A stretch of DNA of 64,000 nt from Pseudomonas uvaldensis (GCF_021271205.1 NZ_JAIWKS010000002.1:310001-374000), one strand, 5' to 3'. Shown: positions 29,913 to 38,513, counted from the first letter of the stretch. The notes: generated from the sequence alone by a model not told the origin. Program-made: numbers and translations.

Positions 29913-29926
29913 TTGACAGCGATCAA
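29913..29926 (+). promoter_or_regulatory. ANR/DNR box upstream of pdxH
   Basis: TTGACAGCGATCAA matches the FNR-family consensus with one mismatch, 57 bp before the pdxH start and outside the REP pair. Confidence 0.68.
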
Positions 29927-29983
29927 GGCCTCTCCACGCCACAAAATCCACACTGGGCCAAATCCAACGTGGAGCTCATTGCC

Positions 29984-30631
29984 ATGCCCCTATCCCTGGC
30001 CGATATGCGCCGCCAATACACCCGCGATGGCCTCGATGAAGCCCAGGCGCCGGACGAGCCATTGGCCTTGTTCGAACGCTGGATGCAACAGGCCCGCGAC
30101 ACCGAGAGCCCGCCGGTGGAAGCCAACAGCATGGTTCTGGCGACGGTCGATCCACAGGGCCGGCCCCATGCCCGGGTGCTATTGCTCAAAGGCTTCGGCA
30201 AGGACGGCTTTGTATTTTTCGGCAACTATGACAGCGCCAAGGGGCGGGATCTGGCAGTCAATTCCTGGGCGGCCATGACGTTTTTCTGGCCGGGACTGGA
30301 GCGGCAGGTGCGCATCGAAGGGCAGGTCCACCGACTCGACCCAGCGCTGTCGGACGCCTATTTCAACTCCCGTCCCGTGGCCAGTCGCCTCGGTGCCTGG
30401 GCGTCGCCGCAAAGTTCTCCGGTAGAAGGACGGGCTGCGCTGGAGGTGTCGCTGGCGCAAGTCCAACAGCGTTTCCCGGACCAACCGGTGCCGCGTCCCG
30501 AGCATTGGGGTGGCTACTGCCTGTGCCCCGAGCGGCTGGAGTTCTGGCAGGGCCGCGCCGACCGTCTGCATGATCGCCTCGACTACCGCTTGCGGGCGGG
30601 TATCTGGCAGCGCAGTCGTCTGGCGCCCTGA
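29984..30631 (+). CDS. pdxH: Pyridoxamine/pyridoxine 5'-phosphate oxidase
   Basis: PdxH is an FMN enzyme forming pyridoxal 5'-phosphate with O2 as oxidant. The 215 residues match the family length. Motifs include [39 protein letters not shown] and the C-terminal signature [24 protein letters not shown] with FMN- and PNP-binding Arg residues. ATG at 29984 is preferred, with GGAG 8 nt upstream, over a GTG at 29969. Its presence behind an anaerobic regulator box is odd for an O2-using enzyme, and it may be an extra copy. Confidence 0.9.
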   Translation: MPLSLADMRRQYTRDGLDEAQAPDEPLALFERWMQQARDTESPPVEANSMVLATVDPQGRPHARVLLLKGFGKDGFVFFGNYDSAKGRDLAVNSWAAMTFFWPGLERQVRIEGQVHRLDPALSDAYFNSRPVASRLGAWASPQSSPVEGRAALEVSLAQVQQRFPDQPVPRPEHWGGYCLCPERLEFWQGRADRLHDRLDYRLRAGIWQRSRLAP

Positions 30632-30721
30632 GCGCCAGGGGAGGTACCTCCATGGAGGAATAGGCCGGGGGAGGATTGCAGTTCAGGCTGGGCCATCTTT
30701 TCTGACAGGACGGCTGAGACC

Positions 30722-31276
30722 ATGGCCCATCTGACGCAACGCCTCTTCCAACCGCTGAACATTGCGGTGCTGACCATCAGCGATACCCGCCGTTTCGACA
30801 CCGACAGCTCCGGGCAGACGCTCATCGACTTACTGCAAACGGCCGGTCATGTGCTGGTCGACCGCGGGCTGGTAAAGGACGACATCTATCAGATCCGCGC
30901 CCAGGTTTCGCAGTGGATCGCCGCGCCGGACGTGCAAGTGGTGCTGATGACCGGCGGTACCGGCTTCACGCCACGGGACAATACGCCACAAGCGGTCCTG
31001 CCCTTGCTGGATAAGCAAGTGGACGGTTTTGGTGAGCTGTTCCGCCAGGTCTCACTGGCGGAAATCGGCATGTCCAGCCTGCAGTCCCGAGCGTTGGCCG
31101 GCATGAGCAATGGCGTGTTGGTGTGCTGCCTGCCGGGTTCGCCCGGCGCGTGCCGGACCGGTTGGGAGCAGATCCTGGCCTCGCAGTTGGACAGTCGTAC
31201 CGGCCCCTGTAACTTCACTCCCCATCTCAAGCCGCAGGCGGGCGTCGTCCCGGTTGCTTGCGAGACGCGGTCATGA
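30722..31276 (+). CDS. moaB: MoaB/MogA-type molybdopterin adenylyltransferase
   Basis: This cytoplasmic enzyme adenylylates molybdopterin before metal insertion. The 184 residues contain the MoCF-binding motif VVLMTGGTGFTPRD near residue 78 and LPGSPGACRTGWEQIL near 140. The stop overlaps the moeA ATG. Molybdenum cofactor supply fits nitrate reductase or other molybdoenzymes outside this window. Confidence 0.93.
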   Translation: MAHLTQRLFQPLNIAVLTISDTRRFDTDSSGQTLIDLLQTAGHVLVDRGLVKDDIYQIRAQVSQWIAAPDVQVVLMTGGTGFTPRDNTPQAVLPLLDKQVDGFGELFRQVSLAEIGMSSLQSRALAGMSNGVLVCCLPGSPGACRTGWEQILASQLDSRTGPCNFTPHLKPQAGVVPVACETRS

Positions 31277-32520
31277 GCAGCCGTGGGTGCGGTTCGGCCT
31301 GTGACAGCGGTGTGCTGATGCCCGTGGACGAGGCGATTCGTCATCTGCTCGACCAGGCGCCGCCGCCACCGTTCGTACAGTCGGTTGCCCTGGGCAAGGC
31401 CCTGGGCCGGGTGTTGGCCGCCGACGTGATCTGCCCCATGAATCTGCCGGCCTGGGATAACAGCGCCATGGATGGTTACGCCCTGCGCGCCGCCGACGTG
31501 CCGAGCGTCGGCGGCTTCTTGACGGTGAGTGGACGAATCGCCGCGGGCGACGGCCCCAGTGCTTCGCTGCAAGAGGGGCAGGCGGTGCGGATTTTCACTG
31601 GCGCGCCACTGCCGCCGGGCGCTGACACGGTGGTGCCCCAGGAAAGCTGTCGGGTAGAAGGCGAGCGCGTGTGGGTAGCGTCGATTCAGCCGGGTGACCA
31701 CGTACGCAAGGAAGGTGAAGAACTGCGCCAGGGCGCGCGCCTGCTGAGGGCCGGAACGCGCCTGCGTGCCCAGGAGTTGGGGTTGCTCGCCGGTGCCGGG
31801 ATAGCGTGCGTGGAGGCGTATCGTCCGTTGCGGGTGGGGCTGCTCAGCAGCGGCGATGAGTTGCGCGAACCGGGTGAGCCGCTGGCACCCGGGCAGATCT
31901 ACAACAGCAACCGCCAGAGTCTCGCCGCGCTGCTGCGTGGCTGGGGTGTCGAGGTGCATGATTTCGGCGTCATGCCCGATCGGTTGCAGGCCAGCCGGCA
32001 AGCGTTGGGCCTGGCCGCTGGCGAGTGTGACCTGCTGCTGACCTCGGGCGGTGTGTCGGTGGGCGAGGAAGACCACCTCAAGCAAGCCATCGAAGCCTTG
32101 GGCAATATCGACCTCTGGCGCCTGGCGATCCAACCGGGCAAACCCCTGGCGTTCGGTGATGTGATGGGCAAGCCCTGGATCGGTTTGCCGGGCAATCCGT
32201 CGGCGGCGCTGGTGACGGCGCTGGTCGTGGTGCGGCCGTTTCTGCTCCGGGCTCAGGGCATGGTCGATGTGCTGCCCGTGCCGCTGTCGTTGCCGGCGGG
32301 TTTCGATTGGCTGCGGCGCAACAGGCGTCGGCAATACCTGCGCGCCAGACTCGTCCCGGATGCCAATGGTCATTTGTGCGTGGAGGTGCATCCCCAGCAG
32401 AGTTCGGCGATGTTGAGTGCCGCGTGTTGGGCGGATGGGCTGGCGGTGGTGGAGCGGGACACCCTGGTGCACAAGCACGACCGGGTGATGTATGTGCCGT
32501 TCACCGCATTGATGCATTGA
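31273..32520 (+). CDS. moeA: MoeA, molybdopterin molybdotransferase
   Basis: MoeA inserts molybdate into adenylylated molybdopterin. The 415 residues show PAWDNSAMDGYALRA near 60, FTGAPLPPGADTVV, the MoCF domain motif LLTSGGVSVGEEDH near 260 and GLPGNPSAAL. ATG at 31273 overlaps the moaB stop (ATGA). The short N-terminus has three Cys-containing residues (SSRGCGSACDSG), unusual before the conserved region. Confidence 0.93.
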   Translation: MSSRGCGSACDSGVLMPVDEAIRHLLDQAPPPPFVQSVALGKALGRVLAADVICPMNLPAWDNSAMDGYALRAADVPSVGGFLTVSGRIAAGDGPSASLQEGQAVRIFTGAPLPPGADTVVPQESCRVEGERVWVASIQPGDHVRKEGEELRQGARLLRAGTRLRAQELGLLAGAGIACVEAYRPLRVGLLSSGDELREPGEPLAPGQIYNSNRQSLAALLRGWGVEVHDFGVMPDRLQASRQALGLAAGECDLLLTSGGVSVGEEDHLKQAIEALGNIDLWRLAIQPGKPLAFGDVMGKPWIGLPGNPSAALVTALVVVRPFLLRAQGMVDVLPVPLSLPAGFDWLRRNRRRQYLRARLVPDANGHLCVEVHPQQSSAMLSAACWADGLAVVERDTLVHKHDRVMYVPFTALMH

Positions 32521-32540
32521 CGGCAATTGATTGCCGTCAA
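32517..32540 (+). promoter_or_regulatory. Palindrome with an ANR/DNR-like box between moeA and ubiU
   Basis: TTGACGGCAA-TTGA-TTGCCGTCAA is a perfect 10-bp inverted repeat over the moeA stop. Within it, TTGATTGCCGTCAA (32527-32540) fits the FNR-type consensus with one mismatch. It may control ubiUVT, and the hairpin may also attenuate moeA read-through. Confidence 0.6.
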
Positions 32541-32602
32541 GGTGCCCGCCCGGGGGCTGGCTAGACTGGGCGGCGCTGTTAGTTCTTCCATGAGGATGCC
32601 CC

Positions 32603-33598
32603 ATGCAACTGGTTTGCCCGGCAGGGAATCTGCCTGCCCTCAAAGCGGCCGTGCGCCAAGGCGCCGATGCCGTCTATGTCGGCTTTCGCGACGACACCAA
32701 TGCCCGGCATTTCGCCGGGCTGAACATGGACGATAAGCAATTCGATGCCGCTGTCGCGCATATCCGCCAGCACCAACGCAAGCTGTACGTGGCGGTCAAC
32801 ACCTACCCGCAACCCAAGGGCTGGGAGCGCTGGCAGAGGGCGGTGGATCGCGCCGCCGATTTCGGCGTGGACGCTCTGATCGCCGCCGACCCCGGCGTGC
32901 TCGGCTACGCCAGTCAGCGCCATCCACACCTGGCGCTGCATCTGTCGGTTCAGGGCTCGGCGACCCACGCGGCGGCGCTGTCCTTTTACGCCCAGCGCTA
33001 TGACATTCGCCGTGCCGTGCTGCCTCGGGTGCTGTCCCTGGCCCAGGTGCGCCAGGTGGCGGCGAATAGCCCCGTGCCCATCGAAGTCTTCGGTTTCGGC
33101 AGCCTGTGCATCATGGCCGAGGGACGCTGTCACTTGTCTTCCTACATCACAGGGGAGTCGCCGAACCTGTGCGGCGTCTGCTCACCTGCCAAGGCGGTGC
33201 GCTGGAGCGAAGACGCCCAAGGGTTGAGTGCACGCTTGAGCGAAGTGCTGATCGACCGTTACACCCCTGAAGAACCGGCCGGCTACCCGACCTTGTGCAA
33301 GGGCCGTTTCCTGGTGGGTGGCAAGCGTTTCCATGCACTGGAAGAGCCCACCAGCCTGGACACCCTGGATTTGCTGCCGGAGCTGGCGGCGGTCGGCGTC
33401 GAGGCGGTGAAAATCGAAGGTCGCCAACGCAGCCCGGCTTATGTCGAGCAGGTGACCCGGGTCTGGCGTGCGGCGCTGGATGCACACCGGTCCGCGCCGC
33501 AACAGTTCCGGGTGCGGGAAGAATGGCGCCAGGTGCTGGCCGGTCTGTCGGAAGGCAGCCAGACCACCCTGGGTGCCTACCATCGATCGTGGCAATGA
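32603..33598 (+). CDS. ubiU: UbiU, O2-independent ubiquinone hydroxylation protein (U32 family)
   Basis: UbiU forms a 4Fe-4S heterodimer with UbiV that hydroxylates ubiquinone precursors without O2. The 331 residues begin MQLVCPAGNLPALKAAVRQGADAVYVG, typical of U32 peptidase-like proteins. Cluster Cys candidates occur in GSLCIMAEGRCHLSSY, NLCGVCSPA and LCKGRFL. It precedes ubiV and ubiT, the known anaerobic ubiquinone set, and lies behind an ANR-like box. Confidence 0.93.
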   Translation: MQLVCPAGNLPALKAAVRQGADAVYVGFRDDTNARHFAGLNMDDKQFDAAVAHIRQHQRKLYVAVNTYPQPKGWERWQRAVDRAADFGVDALIAADPGVLGYASQRHPHLALHLSVQGSATHAAALSFYAQRYDIRRAVLPRVLSLAQVRQVAANSPVPIEVFGFGSLCIMAEGRCHLSSYITGESPNLCGVCSPAKAVRWSEDAQGLSARLSEVLIDRYTPEEPAGYPTLCKGRFLVGGKRFHALEEPTSLDTLDLLPELAAVGVEAVKIEGRQRSPAYVEQVTRVWRAALDAHRSAPQQFRVREEWRQVLAGLSEGSQTTLGAYHRSWQ

Positions 33599-33608
33599 GG
33601 GAAGCCTG

Positions 33609-34499
33609 ATGAAACTCAGCCTGGGACCGGTCCTGTTCTATTGGGACAAAACACAACTGGGGAATTTCTACGCCGACATGTCGGCATTGCCGCTGGACGT
33701 GATCTACCTGGGGGAAACCGTGTGCTCGAAACGCCGGGCCTTCTCACTGGATCAATGGCTGGGCCTGGGGCGTGAGCTTCAGGCCAGCAGCCAGGCGCAA
33801 ATCGTATTGTCGAGTCTGACGTTGATCGAGGCCGCATCGGAGCTGTCCACGTTGCGTCGGCTATGTGACAACGGTCAGTTGCTGGTGGAAGCCAACGACA
33901 TGGGCGCGGTGCACTTCCTTGCCGAGCGCAAGCTGCCATTCGTGGGCGGTCCGGCGCTGAACCTCTATAACGGCCACGCCCTGGCGCAACTGCTCGACAG
34001 CGGGATGATCCGCTGGGTGCCTCCGGTGGAGTGCTCGGCCGCGCTGATCGCCGATGTGCTGGAGCAGGTGCGGGGCATGGACCGCGAGGTGCCGGAGGTG
34101 GAAATCTTTTCCTACGGGCATCTGCCCTTGGCCTATTCGGCACGTTGCTTTACCGCGCGTGCGGAAAACCGACCCAAGGATGATTGTCAGTTCTGCTGCA
34201 TCAACTACCCCGATGGCCTGGCGCTGAGCAGCCAGGAGGGCCAGTCATTGTTCACCCTCAATGGCATCCAGACGATGTCCGGTGAACCGACCAATCTGCT
34301 GGCCGATTACAACGCACTGATGGCCTGCGGTGCGGATGTGCTGCGCCTCAGTCCACGGGCTCAAGGCATGGCCGAAGTGGTCGCTGCGTTCGACAAGGTC
34401 CGCCGGGGCGAGGCACCGCCGCTGTTCGTCGAGGGTTGCAACGGCTATTGGCACGGTCAGGCCGGCATGCTGAAAGTCGAGGAGGCTGGCCTGTGCTGA
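33609..34499 (+). CDS. ubiV: UbiV, O2-independent ubiquinone hydroxylation protein (U32 family)
   Basis: UbiV is the partner of UbiU. The 296 residues begin MKLSLGPVLFYW and contain IYLGETVCSKRRAFS near residue 36. The four likely cluster Cys lie in C39, SARCFTARAENRPKDDCQFCCINYPDG. ATG follows ubiU by 10 bp, and the end overlaps the ubiT GTG start. Confidence 0.93.
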   Translation: MKLSLGPVLFYWDKTQLGNFYADMSALPLDVIYLGETVCSKRRAFSLDQWLGLGRELQASSQAQIVLSSLTLIEAASELSTLRRLCDNGQLLVEANDMGAVHFLAERKLPFVGGPALNLYNGHALAQLLDSGMIRWVPPVECSAALIADVLEQVRGMDREVPEVEIFSYGHLPLAYSARCFTARAENRPKDDCQFCCINYPDGLALSSQEGQSLFTLNGIQTMSGEPTNLLADYNALMACGADVLRLSPRAQGMAEVVAAFDKVRRGEAPPLFVEGCNGYWHGQAGMLKVEEAGLC

Positions 34500-34963
34500 A
34501 TCCGAAAAAGTGGGTGCTCAAGGGCGCCGATCGCCTGCTGCCACTGGTGGGCAAGGTGCCTTTTGTGGTGCAGCGCCTGGCATTGCAGCAGGCGCTCAAT
34601 CGCTGCCTGGCCGAACCGCTGCGCGAAGGCGGGTTCGATGTGCTGCGCGGTCGCTGGTTGTGCCTGCGGGTGCTCGACCTGAAATTGTGCTGGTATCTGA
34701 CGCTGGCGCGCGACGGACTGCGCATTGCCGAACGGGCCGAGGCCCAGGTCACCATAAGCGGCAACTGGCGTGAATTCCTGTTGCTGGCCAGCCGTCAGGA
34801 AGACCCCGATACCTTGTTCTTCCGGCGCCGGCTGGTCATCGAGGGCGACACCGAACTGGGGCTGGCGGTGAAGAACCTGATCGACAGTCTTGACCCGGAC
34901 GTACTGCCGCCATGGTTATGGCGCAATCTGGAACGGGCGGGGAAGGGGTTGGCTTCAGCGTGA
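34493..34963 (+). CDS. ubiT: UbiT, SCP2-domain lipid-binding protein
   Basis: UbiT is an SCP2-like protein for anaerobic ubiquinone synthesis, thought to present the lipid intermediate. The 156 residues have the SCP2 core, ending in RRRLVIEGDTELGLAVKNLIDSLD near residue 110. The start is GTG, overlapping the ubiV stop, with GGAGG 7 nt upstream. The next gene begins at its stop (TGATG). Confidence 0.9.
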   Translation: MLNPKKWVLKGADRLLPLVGKVPFVVQRLALQQALNRCLAEPLREGGFDVLRGRWLCLRVLDLKLCWYLTLARDGLRIAERAEAQVTISGNWREFLLLASRQEDPDTLFFRRRLVIEGDTELGLAVKNLIDSLDPDVLPPWLWRNLERAGKGLASA

Positions 34964-35328
34964 TGAAAGCCTCGAACGAACTGCCCCTGGTGTATTCCTG
35001 TTCCGGCTGCTCCAACGTCGCGCAACTGGCCAACTCGGTTGCCTTACGCCTGGACCGGGCCGGCCTGGCCGAGATGTCGTGCATCGTCGGGGTGGGCGGG
35101 CACGTGACGCCCCTGGTCAACAAGGCGCGCTCGGGGCGACGGATCATTGCACTGGACGGCTGCGCGTTGCAGTGCGTCCAGGCCTGCCTGCAACAACATG
35201 ACCTGGTAGCGGACGTGCATGTGATCCTGAACCAGTTGGGCTTGCGCAAGCGCTTCGGTGTCGACTGCACGGAGGAGGAAGCAGAGGCGTTGTTCGAGCG
35301 GTTGGTGCCTCTGATAGGCGCCGACTGA
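34963..35328 (+). CDS. DGC-domain putative zinc-binding protein
   Basis: The 121-residue protein has the Cys pattern CSGCSNVAQLAN near the N-terminus and LDGCALQCVQAC near residue 70, the DGC motif that names the family (PF08859 from memory). It likely binds zinc or another metal. It is translationally coupled to ubiT, which suggests a role linked to anaerobic metabolism, but no function is known to me. Confidence 0.8.
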   Translation: MKASNELPLVYSCSGCSNVAQLANSVALRLDRAGLAEMSCIVGVGGHVTPLVNKARSGRRIIALDGCALQCVQACLQQHDLVADVHVILNQLGLRKRFGVDCTEEEAEALFERLVPLIGAD

Positions 35329-35362
35329 TTGCAACGACACCCTCGCCACAGGGGAGCGCGGT

Positions 35363-36040
35363 TTACTGCTGGTAATCCGCCAGCTCCTCTTCGGCGAGGA
35401 TGCGGATGTTGCGTCGCTCCATGGTGATCAGTCCGCCGTCCACCAGGCGATGAAGAATCCGCGAGAAGGTTTCCGGCTGGATGCCCAGCTTGGAGGCCAC
35501 CAGACGCTTGGATACCTGCAATACCACCTGGCCGTCCCGTGGATCACGTTCTTGCAGCAGGAAATTGATCACGCGCCGGCTGGCGCTGGCCAGGGTCAGG
35601 TTGTCGATGTCCCTGAGGCGTTGGTGCAAGTGCACGCTCATGCTCGCCAGGATCGCCAGGCAGACCTTGGGCTGGTCTTCCAGGGCCTTGCGATAATGGG
35701 CGCCCTCGATACTCACCAATACGCTGTCCTTGAGCGCCGACGCACTCACCGGATAGCAGCGGGCCTGGCTGAACAGCAGGGCTTCGGCGAAGGTCTGCCC
35801 CGGCTGGATGATTTCCACCAGGTTTTCCTGGCCTTCGCCGGTGACCCGGAACAATTTGATCTGGCCGCTGATCAGCAGAAAAAAGCGCTTGGCCGGGTCG
35901 CCCTGGTGCATGAGCGTGCCATTGCAAGCCAGGCGCTTGAGCACAGCGAGTCCGCACACCTCTTCGAAGACACGCTCCGGCAACTGGCTGAACAGATGAT
36001 GACGGCGCAACAGTAGAACGATAGAAGGGTGGGTCAACAT
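35363..36040 (-). CDS. Second DNR-like Crp/Fnr regulator
   Basis: The 225-residue protein has the cyclic-nucleotide-like barrel, a dimer helix and the helix-turn-helix GIQPETFSRILHRLVDGGLI, nearly the same recognition helix as DNR at 24364. The FNR Cys cluster is absent, so it is not ANR. It probably reads TTGAT-N4-ATCAA sites as well. P. stutzeri carries several such paralogues (DnrD, DnrE, DnrS). GGAGG about 7 nt upstream supports the start. Confidence 0.88.
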   Translation of the reverse strand: MLTHPSIVLLLRRHHLFSQLPERVFEEVCGLAVLKRLACNGTLMHQGDPAKRFFLLISGQIKLFRVTGEGQENLVEIIQPGQTFAEALLFSQARCYPVSASALKDSVLVSIEGAHYRKALEDQPKVCLAILASMSVHLHQRLRDIDNLTLASASRRVINFLLQERDPRDGQVVLQVSKRLVASKLGIQPETFSRILHRLVDGGLITMERRNIRILAEEELADYQQ

Positions 36041-36183
36041 GGCGTACCTCCGCGTACCGCCATGGTAGGGCTCCAGCCCTCGCCGGCATATGCCTCGGCA
36101 GGCCTACCTCGGAAGAGGGAGCCATGTTCCGGAAAGCCCACATGAAGCTTTCATGACAAAAGTTCGGTAGCACATCGCCATTC

Positions 36184-36226
36184 CCGTCATGCCTGTGTGA
36201 CGCGTTCGAGGAGACCTTCAAGGTCT
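36184..36226 (+). promoter_or_regulatory. Possible PhoB-type repeat and hairpin upstream of phdA
   Basis: CCGTCAT-GCCT-GTGTGAC (36184-36201) resembles two 11-bp-spaced pho-box half sites, imperfectly. It is followed by the palindrome AGACCTTCAAGGTCT (36212-36226), extendable through flanking TTCGA/TCGAA. PhoB control of the corresponding P. aeruginosa locus is known, so this is a plausible but weak candidate. Confidence 0.3.
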
Positions 36227-36260
36227 TTCGAAACGGGGGCGCAAAGCCGGGAGTGAGGCA

Positions 36261-36872
36261 ATGGGGACTATGGAACGTTATTCGAAAGTGGGCATGCAGG
36301 AGCTCGATCAGCGGCTGTCGAAGATCGTCGAGGCGGCGCGCAAACAGCCGGTCTCGGTGTATCGCTATGGCGCACCCTGGGTCTGGATCGTTTCCCAGGA
36401 TGACTGGCAGGGCGCGCTCAAGGAAGTGTCCAGTTACATCCCGCAGGGCCACTCGCTGGTCTTGCTGCGTCCGCAGATCGACGACCTCCTGGACGAGCAT
36501 CGCAACGTACTGCAAGCCCTCGATACCGCCGCCGGAATGCGGATTGCGCCGCAGACCGCCATGCACATCCTCTTGCTGCAACTGCTCTATTCGGTGCCCA
36601 GCGAGCAGCAACTCTACGAGCAGCTCAATTACAACCTGCTGTTTCGCTGGTTCGTCGGCCTGGAGCTGAACCAGAAGGTCTGGAGCTACGACGTCTTGAG
36701 CAGGGACCTCGCCACGTTGCTGGGCGATGTGCGTGCCGTGCGACTCATCCAGAAAATCATCGGCGAAGTGTTCTGTGGCGCCTTGCTGCAAATGCCGGAG
36801 TTCTCCTTGAACTTCGCGCTGCTGCACACCTGGCTGGCCCGGCATGCCACGACATCGACGACCAGCAATTGA
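36261..36872 (+). CDS. phdA: PhdA-like protein: Phd/YefM-like N-terminus fused to an IS5-type transposase N-terminal domain
   Basis: The 203-residue protein starts with a Phd/YefM antitoxin-like region (about 1-60: SKVGMQELDQRLSKIVEAARKQPVSVYRYG). Residues about 95-160 read as the DUF772 N-terminal domain of IS5-type transposases (LLLQLLYSVPSEQQLYEQL and LLFRWFVGLELNQKVW). No DDE catalytic part follows. It precedes pdtB as PA0691 (phdA, prevent-host-death protein A) does in P. aeruginosa. The second ATG at 36270 is possible. The domain-derived function is uncertain. Confidence 0.75.
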   Translation: MGTMERYSKVGMQELDQRLSKIVEAARKQPVSVYRYGAPWVWIVSQDDWQGALKEVSSYIPQGHSLVLLRPQIDDLLDEHRNVLQALDTAAGMRIAPQTAMHILLLQLLYSVPSEQQLYEQLNYNLLFRWFVGLELNQKVWSYDVLSRDLATLLGDVRAVRLIQKIIGEVFCGALLQMPEFSLNFALLHTWLARHATTSTTSN

Positions 36873-36898
36873 GCGGTACTTTGAATTCAGGGGGTGGT

Positions 36899-38497
36899 GT
36901 GGAGCATTTCTTCAAGTCACGGCCGGCGCTGTGGGGCTGGCTGTTGCTGACAGTCGGCGGTCCGTCGGCCCTTGCCGCGCAGGAAGGGACCGAGGCCCAG
37001 GCGGCCCGTCTGGTGGACGTGAACGAGTATTTCGTGCGCGGCAACACCGTGCTCGACGCCCGTGCCATCGAGGAGGCGGTGTACCCGTTCCTCGGTCCGC
37101 AGAAAGCGATGAGCGATATCGAAGGGGCCCGCGATGCGCTGCAGAAGGCTTATCAGGCTCGGGGCTATCAATCGGTGTTCGTCGAACTGCCGGAGCAAAA
37201 GGTCGAAGACGGCATCGTTTATCTGCAAGTCAGCGAAACCAAGGTCGGCCGGGTCAGGGTCGTGGGCGCCAGGCATTATTCGCCGCTGGAGATCCGCGAG
37301 GACGTCCCGGCGCTCAAGGAAGGCGAAGTGCCTGATTTTGCCCAAGTCCAGGCCGAACTGGCGCAGTTGAACAAGACCCCGGGGCGCCAGGTGATGCCCT
37401 TGGTCCGCGAAGGCCAGCGGCCCGGGACCATGGATGTGGATCTGCAGGTCGAGGACCAGAACCCCTGGCAGGCCAGCCTTGGCCTGAACAACGATTACAG
37501 TGCCGACACCGAGAAGCTGCGCACCGTTGCCAGCCTGGGCTACAACAACCTCTGGCAACTGGGGCATAGCGTTTCGCTGACCTTCTTTACCGCGCCCCAG
37601 GACACTGACAACGCCAAGGTCTGGTCGGGGTCCTACACCGCGCCGTTGAATGAACGCTGGAGCGTGCAGTTCTCCGGCTACCAATCCGACAGCAACGTGG
37701 CGACCGTCGGTGGCAGCAACGTGCTGGGCAAGGGGCATTCCTACGGGGTCTCGGCGATCTACAGCCTGCCCTCCAGTGGCGCCTGGTCTAATACCTTATC
37801 CGCCGGCGTGGATTTCAAGGATTTCGATGAAGAGTTGAGCCTGGGCGGTTCCAGCGACAAGGCCCCGCTCAAGTACGCACCCTTCACCTTTGCCTATAAC
37901 GGGTATCGCTACACCGAAAAGAGCCAGCTGGGCCTTGGCCTGAGTCTGGTGGCGGGGACACGAAGCTTGCTGGGCTACGGAAGTTCGGACGAAGAGTTCG
38001 ACTACAAGCGCTACCGCGCCAGCCCCAGCTTTGCCGTGCTCAAGGGCGACGGCAACTACACCTTTACCTTCGGCAACGATTGGCAGACCGCATCCAAGGC
38101 CGCGTTCCAACTGGCGTCCGGGCCGCTGGTGTCCAACGAACAGTTTTCCGCCGGCGGTGCCACCTCCATACGCGGGTACCTGGCCGCCGAACGCACCGGG
38201 GACGATGGCTACCTGCTGTCCCAAGAGTTGCGCACACCCTCTCTCGCCAGGTTCGTCGGCAGCTACGTCCAGGAATGGCGTTTCTATGCGTTTGCAGAAG
38301 GCGCGCAGCTGTACCTGCGTGACGAATTGCCCGATCAGGAAGCCGATTACAGCCTGGCCAGCGTTGGCCTCGGCACTCGCGCAAGCCTGAGCAAATGGTT
38401 GTCGGGCAGCCTCGATTGGGGCTATCCGCTGCTCGACGGCCCTAACACCACGAAACAGGAATCACGCCTGCACTTCAACCTGCAAGCGACGTTTTGA
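36899..38497 (+). CDS. pdtB: PdtB-like TpsB outer-membrane transporter
   Basis: This two-partner-secretion (ShlB/FhaC) translocator is about 532 residues long. It has a signal peptide ending near ALAAQ, POTRA domains (about 40-190, YFVRGNTVLDARAIEEAV and VEDGIVYLQVSETKVGRVRV) and a 16-strand barrel with the motif TSIRGYLAAER near residue 420. GTG at 36899, with AGGGGG just upstream, is preferred over a TTG at 36869 overlapping phdA. The matching exoprotein gene (pdtA) is not present here. Confidence 0.85.
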   Translation: MEHFFKSRPALWGWLLLTVGGPSALAAQEGTEAQAARLVDVNEYFVRGNTVLDARAIEEAVYPFLGPQKAMSDIEGARDALQKAYQARGYQSVFVELPEQKVEDGIVYLQVSETKVGRVRVVGARHYSPLEIREDVPALKEGEVPDFAQVQAELAQLNKTPGRQVMPLVREGQRPGTMDVDLQVEDQNPWQASLGLNNDYSADTEKLRTVASLGYNNLWQLGHSVSLTFFTAPQDTDNAKVWSGSYTAPLNERWSVQFSGYQSDSNVATVGGSNVLGKGHSYGVSAIYSLPSSGAWSNTLSAGVDFKDFDEELSLGGSSDKAPLKYAPFTFAYNGYRYTEKSQLGLGLSLVAGTRSLLGYGSSDEEFDYKRYRASPSFAVLKGDGNYTFTFGNDWQTASKAAFQLASGPLVSNEQFSAGGATSIRGYLAAERTGDDGYLLSQELRTPSLARFVGSYVQEWRFYAFAEGAQLYLRDELPDQEADYSLASVGLGTRASLSKWLSGSLDWGYPLLDGPNTTKQESRLHFNLQATF

Positions 38498-38513
38498 ACC
38501 CAGGAGTCATGCC

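Noticed and set aside
35363..36040. Considered as ANR/FNR
   Set aside because: It lacks the N-terminal Cys cluster of FNR-type oxygen sensors; the sensor half is DNR-like.
36205..36260. Segment GGGGGCGCAAAGCC before phdA considered as a c-di-GMP (GEMM) riboswitch
   Set aside because: Only a short resemblance to the conserved GCAAAGCC part is present. The second stem and tetraloop receptor are missing before the start codon.
36548..36872. Transposase-like domain considered as an insertion sequence remnant
   Set aside because: The domain is in frame with the N-terminal half, no terminal inverted repeats or target duplication are seen, and the gene position is conserved in P. aeruginosa, so a stable fusion is more likely.
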